Of a stretch of 64,000 bases of DNA, positions 56,771-64,000 are shown in pieces (position 1 is the stretch's first letter; the number at the start of each line of letters is the position of its first letter). A program made the translations under genes and the position numbers. The notes beneath the pieces were generated by a model. It was not told the origin of the DNA. It saw only the letters and a program-made list of their open reading frames with translations, and did not search any database. The stretch lies in contig NC_134705.1 of NCBI RefSeq assembly GCF_043290135.1, forward strand, positions 36,955,771 through 37,019,770. The letters are read 5' to 3'. This stretch comes from Rhipicephalus microplus. Its lineage: Eukaryota; Arthropoda; Arachnida; Ixodida; Ixodidae.

Positions 56771-58940
56771 AAGACATTGCAACAGAAGGTGACAAAAGCT
56801 TTGTTGAAATTCCTATGCGACACGGACTTGAACAAGCGGCTGTAACAGCAATGTCACACACCGCGAAAGACAAGACTGGACAATGACTGAGTGTGCGCGC
56901 GTGTGCCGCCGAATGTGCTGTGTTTATCTCTCTTACCTCTCTGCTCTCTAGTTTTCATCTTCCTCATGCCCCTCCCATGCGGAGGGTAGCAAACCAACTG
57001 CCTATAGGCTGGTTAAGCTCTCTGCCGTTTTTTTCCTCCCATTTCCCCCTTCCTTCGCATTTAAAACACTCATTGATGGAGTCTGAGTGGGCTTCAATGA
57101 TTTTGCCGGCCTATGGTTACAACAATTTATAGTATCCCACTATTGCAAGAATTGTAATCATATTGTCCGTGTCGCACCAACATTTTACTCATTTATGCCT
57201 GCCATTGGTAATGATTTGTTGCGTTAGATTGCATGGAAATCGCTCTGTGTTAAGCACACGCATAAGGAATGCTGGATTTCAGAAGGGCTGTGAAGAGCTA
57301 AAAAGACTGCGATTACATCATGATTCTGCGAAACTTATCAAAATATTGAGCTCTTAGTAAACCAAGAGCAGCTAATGAAAAACCTTTTTTTTTTAATATG
57401 ATCCCTGCACATTCTATTTTACGAGGACACAGATTGCGGTACTTCATTTTAATGAAAATGCTTCGATAGATCAAGCAAGAATACGAGGTGGACAAAAAAG
57501 GTGGAAGGTCAAAATATGGAAGGCAAAAAAGAGTCCCTTCAGTGCTTTTTCAATCAAAAAAGCATCCACCTTCAGTATGTATTGTGAAGGTTATCGTCAG
57601 ACGAATCATGTCATGAACAAGTCTTATTAGCGAGAACATAAAATGCAGCCTATATTATTTGCCAAAGACGACACATATTTACGAAGTGTTTTTTGGCTCT
57701 CCTTGTAACCCTGCTCAGTCTTTCATGGGGTCTAATAGCACAAACTAGGTGCTAAAATCCGCAAAATGGCTCACAAAGTGCAGGCTAAGTTACTAGTACT
57801 ACTTTTTCATCAAAACAGCATTCGAAGGCCAATAAAGTTGGGCACCTGGCGTTGCAATGAGAAACCAAAGAAATGAATTTACCGGCACATGTTCCTTTGT
57901 TAAGGCATATTCTACATGACTTTAATTTGACTGAATGCACATTGGTACGAAGTGTAAATTTCCTTGAAAATTTCGATGCGCTATATAGTGCCTAAAACAA
58001 GAGCAATCCTAGAAGGTTTTCCAAAAATCACAATGCCCTTTTCTTAATGTAGCCTATGTCCGACTCCTACTCCAGGATGTCACCGAAAGCTGCGATGTTT
58101 CAATGAAAGTTTGAGCCGACACAGCAACTCACCAGGCCACCACGTGACTAATGCTTATGGCGACAGGCCTTCAAAAGAGGAGCTTTCAATGGCACAACGA
58201 CATCGATATAGGACACAAGACTAGCTGTTCTGTTCAAGATAGCTCTTTGCTAGTCTATTTGCTGCAGCATAACGTGAAAGCACGAGTGGTTTGGTGGTAC
58301 AAGTGCACTATGATGGCCTTGGTTAAGGAAGTGTTACGCATATAGGATCGAGCACAGACACAGCATCTAAATGAGCTGCCCCAACCAGCTCAGGATTCTG
58401 AGCAAGTCTGCTAATTTGATAAGGAACATGCTCAAAAAAATTAAGAAAAAACAGGTGCTAAGAGCGCCTCATGCAAGAGGTTCCAAAAAAATGGGCCTCA
58501 TGCCTTACGTCCATGCTGTATCGTACATTCTAAAAAATTTGGCCGAACCATGGTGTAGACTTTAGTGCTAAGATTATTACAAACTGCGTCAGTGGCGCGC
58601 CCTTGGTAAAGGAACACAGCAACACTTTTTCAGCAAGGTCAGAAAACATTGCCGATGGCAAGTTGAAGCTTCTCAGAATGTATAGGCCAAGCATTAGAAA
58701 AATGGAGCACACGGCAAAAAATATACAATTCCTTCTCGAAATCAGCTAAACGTTCCTTCTTTTTTTCTTTAAAATGATTACATACGCCCAAATTACTGCA
58801 GCATATACTCAACGCTGTTGGTTAATTCGAGCATTTGGACCTGCATACTTACCGTGGCTGGCGCAGTAGCTACCAAGTGTTCGTGCACCTGTGGTTACGT
58901 TGAAAGTAAGCTGAGCATTTGACAAAAGATTAAAAATAAA
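56771..58940. other. Unassigned DNA
   Basis: No recognised coding region or repeat family. Confidence 0.4.
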
Positions 58941-59064
58941 AGTTTTGGCAGATCCCACGTACTTGCGAATCAACGTTATGCGAAGCATGCGCAGGGGAGG
59001 TGACAGTGTTGCAATTTTTTCAATCTTTGACACGTCATGAAATGACGCTAAATATATGTACACT

Positions 59065-59300
59065 TTGATTTTGTGGGGTTTAACGTCCCAAAACCACGAT
59101 ATGATTATGAGAGACGCCGTAGTGGAGGGCTCCGGAAATTTTGACCACCTGGGGTTCTTTAACGTGCACCCAAATCTGAGCACACGGGCCTACAACATTT
59201 CCGCCTCCATCGGAAATGCAGCCGCCGCAGCCGGGATTCGAACCCGCGCCCTGCGGGTCAGCAGCCGAGTACCTTAGCCACTAGACCACCGCGGCGGGGC
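59065..59300 (-). repeat. SINE 2 copy with 14-bp target-site duplication
   Basis: Full copy on the minus strand with intact A and B boxes (GTGGTCTAGTGGCTAAGG, GGTTCGAATCCC). It is flanked by AATATATGTACACT at 59051-59064 and 59301-59314. The duplicated target overlaps the first bases of the foldback MITE, so the SINE arrived after it. Confidence 0.95.
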
Positions 59301-59308
59301 AATATATG

Positions 59309-59700
59309 TACACTGTCGTCCTTCATGAAATAGAACACGCGAACGCGTGGCCTGCGCTCTGGGCCGCTGCCTACAGCCGCATCAACTGACAGCAAAAGAA
59401 AACACGTTCGCTTTCAGCGTCATCTGTTGCCAAAATAATAATAACGAGTTATGGGCGGCAGACAAGTGCTGTTAGACTCCCTCTCTGCTCAGGCCTGCAG
59501 TAATCGCCCAATAGCGCTCGTCACGGTAACATAATCTAGCAGCGCTTGTCTACCGGTCATGACTCATTACCTTAATTGGTCATAGATGACGCCAAAATCA
59601 AACGTGCTTTCTTCACTTGTCGGTTGATGGTGCTGTAGGCAGCCGCCGCAGAGCGTAGGCTACGCGTTCATGTGTTCCCTTTCATAAAGGCTGATAGCTT
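59309..59700. mobile_element. Foldback MITE
   Basis: Almost the whole element is a long inverted repeat. The left arm GTCCTTCATGAAATAGAACA, CGAACGCGTGGCCTGCGCTC faces the right arm GAGCGTAGGCTACGCGTTCA, TGTTCCCTTTCATAAAGG. Inner pairs such as GGCAGACAAGTGCTGTTAGA and CTAGCAGCGCTTGTCTACC also match. The loop near 59500 is short. One arm of a second copy is at 20825. Confidence 0.82.
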
Positions 59701-60423
59701 ACAAATATTGCACGCACAGACATATGTTAAAGAGTTGCAGATGTTTATATAACCATTTCTTTGCACATGCGCAATGATGCCAACTGGAACATACGTATTA
59801 GCAACACCAAAAGCTAATATGAAGCATGGATGCTAGCGAGTATGCCGGCCCTGAACAGTGCCACATAAATCAACTTCAGCACATGGCAACTAACCACAAT
59901 TGACTTGAAGCCGATGTGACGGATGTATGAAAGGAGCACATGTGCAATATTTATAAAAGTGGGTTGGCAGTTCTGCAACCACTGTTGACGTTTCATGAAG
60001 ATTAACGTCTATTTGAAAAGTAGTGCTGAGAACTGGCGTAGCTCTGTGGTAAAATGCTTCATTGCCACGCAGAGTGCTTTGGTTCAATTCCAGATGGGAC
60101 CCTGACATTTATTCTTTGCATTCGTCGGGTTGACGCTACCGATTCAGGTTATTTCTAAATGCTCGCAGGTAAAACTTGCCCTTGTGTGTTCTCGTCGTTC
60201 GTGGGTATATACTAAGAGTCAATTCCGGATACCAGCGGAGCATACCACCCGTGGGTATGTCACTTTCTGGTGGGAAGTGCTTGGCGACGTACGTGGTGAG
60301 ATCGTGACATTATTTAAGTCTTGAGCAGCGCGTCATATTTGTCAAACCATCTTACCCTCCCATGCTAATTTTCGTTCACGCCAAGATAAGGAGGTGATCA
60401 CGAGAGCACCCAAACGTAAGCGG

Positions 60424-60424
60424 C

Positions 60425-60510
<86 letters not shown>
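60424..60510. repeat. (GATA)n microsatellite
   Basis: About 21 perfect units of GATA (TAGATAGATA...) inside the 1.2-kb repeat. The other copy has only about five imperfect units at 56696-56718. The Tyr-Leu-Ser-Ile frame across it is meaningless. Confidence 0.95.
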
Positions 60511-60552
60511 CGCTCAAAGTCGCCGAAGTTCGCTAAAAAAAGCTTCGCATTT

Positions 60553-60968
60553 AAAAAAATAGGAGTGTTCAAGGTCATAACGCATGCAGTAAAAGGACAG
60601 CAGCTGCTTCCTGGTCGTCCTCCTCCTTGCATAAATTTCAGCACACTCACTGGTACGAAAGGAGCGAGCAAGTTCCGAAAGCACACAGCGAATTCATGTC
60701 GATGGATTCAAAAAATTTGTCCCAGTCGATTCATGAAGCGATAAGCTCTTTTCATAAAGCTATTCAACAATTACTTGGAAAGGCGTTGCAGGCCTCTTTC
60801 AAAGGGTCTACTGAGTTGCAAAAAAGTTCACGTGGATCAGACTGGCTGGTATTCAGATGACACTAAAATGGTAATAAATTCTTTGAACAATAAAGAGGGT
60901 GCATCACATTAGTATGTGCACAGCGAGAAATTCAGGTGCACTGAACTGTCTTGGAGTGCTGCTGCTAG
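60553..60968. other. Unassigned DNA
   Basis: No recognised family. The 77-aa frame 60627-60860 has no signature. Confidence 0.35.
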
Positions 60969-61085
60969 ATATTATCTAAGGTTTTATGTGCCAAATCTAC
61001 CATACAGTTATGAGGCATTCTGTAGCGGAGAGCTCCGGAAATTTTACTGCCCAGCTTTTTTTACAGTGCATAAAAATTTCACCTT
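60969..61085 (-). repeat. Truncated, diverged SINE 2 fragment
   Basis: GGTTTTATGTGCCAAATCTA, CAGTTATGAGGCATTCTGTA and GGAGAGCTCCGGAAATTTTA follow the 3' half of SINE 2 (minus strand); the tRNA-like head is missing. Confidence 0.6.
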
Positions 61086-61767
61086 CAGGAAAGCATTTTA
61101 CTGAAGCATTTCACCTTCATAGAAAATTTTACAGGCGTGGCCAAGGTCAAAACCGCAACTTTTGAGTTGGCAGTCAAGCACCATAACAACAATCACAAAG
61201 GAAGAAAGCACAACAAACAATTGACACAGGCATGAAAGTGTAATAAAAAGCCAAATGTACAGTCCTCATGTTTGTTAAGCCACACGAAACGGCTTGAGAC
61301 GCATGACATGGATGACTTCATGTCGCGCACGGTGCCATTGAGAGCTCGCAATACCTTCCAGGATAACCTCGTTGTTAAGGGCGCCGAGACGTCAAAGCCC
61401 CTTGTGCGGCCCGAAGTACCACCGAAGAAGTTTTTGGCTTAGTTCGCGTCAGCGTATCACTTTCCACTCCCAAACACAGTCGCCGGGATGGTATTCCACT
61501 AAATGTCGTCAAATATTGTATCAAGGACTGTCGGTGGCTTGGTGATTCCTGATGCATAGGCGTGTAACTTGCGGGGCCTTTTCGGTGCGCTGAAGGTTGA
61601 CTGTGACATAAGCGTTTTCCTCGTCGGTGACATTGGGTAACATTGCTTCGATTATTGTTACCGGGCTCCTTCCATAGCCCAGCCGTGGTCTGCGTCAACT
61701 TCTTGGATGGTCATGTTGTACACAAAGGGCATGTATGGAATGGAAGGATTGCATCCCACGTCTTTTG

Positions 61768-62019
61768 CTAAACCTCGATATACATAACCCGCATGTCGGC
61801 GATGGTCTTGTTAAAACACTCCATGAGGAAGTTGGTCTGGGGGTGGCAGGCGGTGGTCTGGCGGTAGCCTATATACGGGTGTACGTCAGAGATTGTCCGA
61901 GTTGACTGCACTGTAAAGACGGTACTTCTGTCAGTAATGAAAATTTCTGGGGTGCCATAGCGCAGGACGATGTTTTCATTGAACTTTGCTACCTCAGCGG
62001 CACTACTCGTGGTGCTCAC
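61768..62019 (-). pseudogene. Integrase core fragment of the deletion derivative
   Basis: The frame reads EVAKFNENIVLRYGTPEIFI, TDRSTVF, HPQTNFLMECFNKTIADM. The second catalytic Asp (TDR) and the Glu (MECFNKT) of an integrase core are present. The first Asp would lie in the deleted segment, so it cannot be functional. Confidence 0.78.
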
Positions 62020-62789
62020 GGACGCTTGGATGGCTAAATGATGTCGCCATGTAACATTTCGCCCACTTGTTTCTTCATGACCTCGCGTTGGCGCGTCGAA
62101 GCAAAGTACATGCTCTGTTGGATTAGTTGGGCACTTGATTTTGTTATAATAGGGTGTTAAGCTACTGGAGTCAGTAGTATCCTTGACGACGATGAAAAGC
62201 AGTCTGTGAACGGCAGGAGCAGGGCTTTGAGTTGGTATCTTTTGTTTTACTTTTACGCAAGGCTCGCATTGATGTCGAAATCTAGCCGGGATCCTCGATT
62301 AGCCGAAGCAGGCTCGGTAGCATATCGATGAGGGTGAAAATCTGCATGATTCTACGCCTAATTCATGTAGCAAAAAATCGGACGATTGTTGAGGTGCCTA
62401 TAATTGTGGGTGAAGTTTGTCAGCATCCCTCCCGCTTTGTCATCTTTCAGCTGGCCTATGTTTCTTGCGACGCAGGTCTGGCGCCTGAGAAAATGGTGCT
62501 GGTCATCCTCAGTCGCACCTTCTAAGTCGTGGTTTTATGGTGCCGACGAGAATGATGGCGCTTGAGAGAGGCGAGATGGTTACCTGCTCCTGAAGGCATG
62601 GTGACTAATTGTCCTATCCGGTGAGATGGCATTATCAGCCGGCGGCGTTATTGTTTAAGAGCGTAGGTCAGTGACTGCGCCATGTTGATTTAGAAAAACC
62701 ACTGCTGCAGGGCAAGGCTCACAGCATCAGTATATTCAGGCATCGCATTTTTTCCGTTTCCGACTACAATTTGTATTGTTTGGGTGGAC

Positions 62790-62930
62790 TCTAGCTGCCC
62801 GGATATCAGCTTTTTTCCAAGCTGTCTACTGTTTTCAGCGTGGCGTCGAACTGGCCACTGACGATGGAGTAATCTGCTCCCGCATCGACGAGCGCAATGA
62901 CGTTTTGATCATCGTTAAGAATGTGGGCGT
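62790..62930 (-). pseudogene. Aspartic protease fragment of the deletion derivative
   Basis: The minus strand reads VIALVDAGADYSIVSGQFDA and TLKTVDSLEKS, the counterpart of the protease region at 43566-43886. The active-site triplet is D-A-G instead of D-T-G; the catalytic Asp is kept here, whereas it is His in the longer copy. Confidence 0.7.
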
Positions 62931-63065
62931 CGCTAATTTGTCGTCTTGTGTTGCAGCTGTGTCAGCAGCTAGGATGTCGGATCACGGCTACATCGGTTTC
63001 TTGGGCTTGTGGCATGTTCGTTATGTTTTGTATCAGCGTCTTCGTCATCGGGGCGGAAGATCTTG

Positions 63066-64000
63066 CGTGTTTTGAAAAACAATGCAATTATTGAAGTAAG
63101 ATGACCATGGCTTATGCTTTATATTCTGCAACACAATCAGACGTGAATTTTTCCTTTACGCTAAAAGTGATTTCACAAACTTTTTCGCTTAAGCCAAGCA
63201 GAATGCACGTTCGTCTTGCTATGTAAATGTGAGCTCGTGCGTGAATCAGTGAGTGAATCAAGTTTTATTCGGTCAAGCAAAACGTCATGGAATGTTCACG
63301 TGCCTAATCCACGATGGGACCGACGGACCTAGATTGTCGACCATATGGCGAGCACGCTGAACATCCAGGATTTATTCTTCGAAGGCAGAATATTGCAAAG
63401 GCATGTTCTACTCGTCCGTACTGAACGTCGGGCCCATGATCCACACTCCCGCAGCTCGTGAGACAAATTAGCGACCTCGCCAAAGGCCGCGCAAAAACGA
63501 TACCTGGAAATCGCCGGATAGATGCTAAAAGAGTTACTTGTGGTATGGCCAAAAGTTTGGCTATTGCAAATAATGTATTTAATTGCATTGAAGACTGCTT
63601 CAAAACACTTCATGTGGGCGACCACATGATTCTTTATAGAGCAAAGTCAGCTAACCAGCTAACTTAAGCAAACACTTTTGTAAATTGCGACCCAGTGCGC
63701 TAGAGCCACCAAAATCATAAGCTGTCTCATCTCAAATGATTGACTATGTTTGCCAACTAAAGTAGCAGAGACGCTTAAGCGCTTGAAAGTACACCATATT
63801 TTGCATTAGATTTGCCAGATGACCACACACATGGCAATGATAGCAGTTTAAATGAAAAATCTCAATAAGGACATCAACGAGGAACATGTGCAGATAGTAT
63901 ACGTTACTCAAACCACACATGCGTCGCAATTTTATTGCGCTGGCAGCACTAGCAGGCCCTGAAAATAAAATTGTAAACACATGAGTCGAGGGATTCAGAC
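63066..64000. other. Unassigned DNA
   Basis: No recognised coding region, repeat boundary or RNA gene up to the window end. Confidence 0.4.

Larger units (their letters stand above)
58941..60552 (+). repeat. 1.2-kb dispersed repeat, copy 2, with nested insertions
   Basis: The same repeat as 55531-56770, with ends ATGCGAAGCAT (58978-58988) and AAGCTTCGCAT (60540-60550). A foldback MITE (59309-59700) and a SINE (59065-59300) are inserted after the GACGCTAAATATA segment. The tRNA-like boxes are at 60035 and 60080, and the GATA run is greatly expanded here. Confidence 0.8.
61270..63065 (-). mobile_element. Ty3/gypsy element 2 family, internal-deletion derivative
   Basis: The minus strand aligns with two parts of the element at 39752-45677. 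61270-62018 corresponds to about 40270-41000 (3' end and integrase), and 62020-63065 to about 42720-43900 (RT N-terminus to protease). The intervening 1.7 kb (most of RT, RNase H, half of integrase) is missing, with the junction near 62018-62025. No LTR was seen at either end. Coding frames are broken throughout. Confidence 0.8.

Noticed and set aside
59220..59300. tRNA-like sequence on the minus strand (GTGGTCTAGTGGCTAAGG)
   Set aside because: Same SINE 2 head as at 37893 and 50528 with target-site duplication; not an independent tRNA gene.
60342..60686. 114-aa minus frame with Tyr-Leu-Ser-Ile repeats
   Set aside because: Product of the GATA microsatellite on the minus strand.
1..64000. CRISPR arrays, prokaryotic operons, phage or defence systems
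   Set aside because: No regularly spaced repeats with unique spacers, no ribosome-binding-site-led gene clusters; the content is eukaryotic repeats with introns and SINEs.

Overview
This 64 kb window looks like nuclear DNA of a hard tick, probably a metastriate (Rhipicephalus-like) species. The evidence is the repeat content: several copies of tRNA-derived SINEs of the kind described in ticks, CR1/L2-like, RTE-like and RNase H-bearing non-LTR retrotransposons, Ty3/gypsy LTR elements, Penelope-like GIY-YIG fragments, and THAP-type transposase exons. The species assignment is inference. There are no rRNA genes, no CRISPR arrays and no prokaryotic operons. No clearly intact host protein gene was recognised; almost every recognisable coding stretch belongs to a broken mobile element.

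Layout. 1-2513: 5' part of a CR1/L2-like non-LTR element on the minus strand (ORF1, AP endonuclease, start of RT, cut by the window edge). 2649-2949: in-frame 150-bp tandem duplication. 5235-6370: cluster of composite SINEs in both orientations. 6457-13660: plus-strand exon remnants of an intron-containing THAP/Kolobok-like transposase (locus 1), split by a structurally complete Ty3/gypsy element (7521-12030, both LTRs, 4-bp target-site duplication CTTA). 13.7-29.9 kb: mostly unassigned AT-rich DNA with an old SINE, a 275-bp hAT-type MITE with a perfect 8-bp duplication, hairpin repeats, a CAGA microsatellite and an RTE remnant carrying a nested SINE. 29920-31647: imperfect palindrome. 31930-32754: Penelope-like fragment. 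35.05-38.63 kb: non-LTR element with RT and RNase H, carrying a nested SINE with a 14-bp duplication. 38.64-39.11 kb: gypsy gag fragment. 39752-45677: a second, minus-strand Ty3/gypsy element with both LTRs. 46237-54930: locus 2 of the THAP/Kolobok-like transposase, five exon remnants in order, including THAP and a 53-bp intron. 52.1 kb: a second Penelope fragment. 55.0-60.55 kb: degenerate satellite and two copies of a 1.2-kb repeat, one containing a foldback MITE that itself contains a SINE. 61.28-63.06 kb: a deletion derivative of the second gypsy family.

The window is best read as a stratigraphy of nested insertions. The most notable item is the pair of decayed, multi-exon transposase loci with matching exon boundaries. 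It may be an under-described tick family of Kolobok-like elements or genes, but both copies here carry stops and frameshifts. All family names come from motif recognition by eye; no database search was run.
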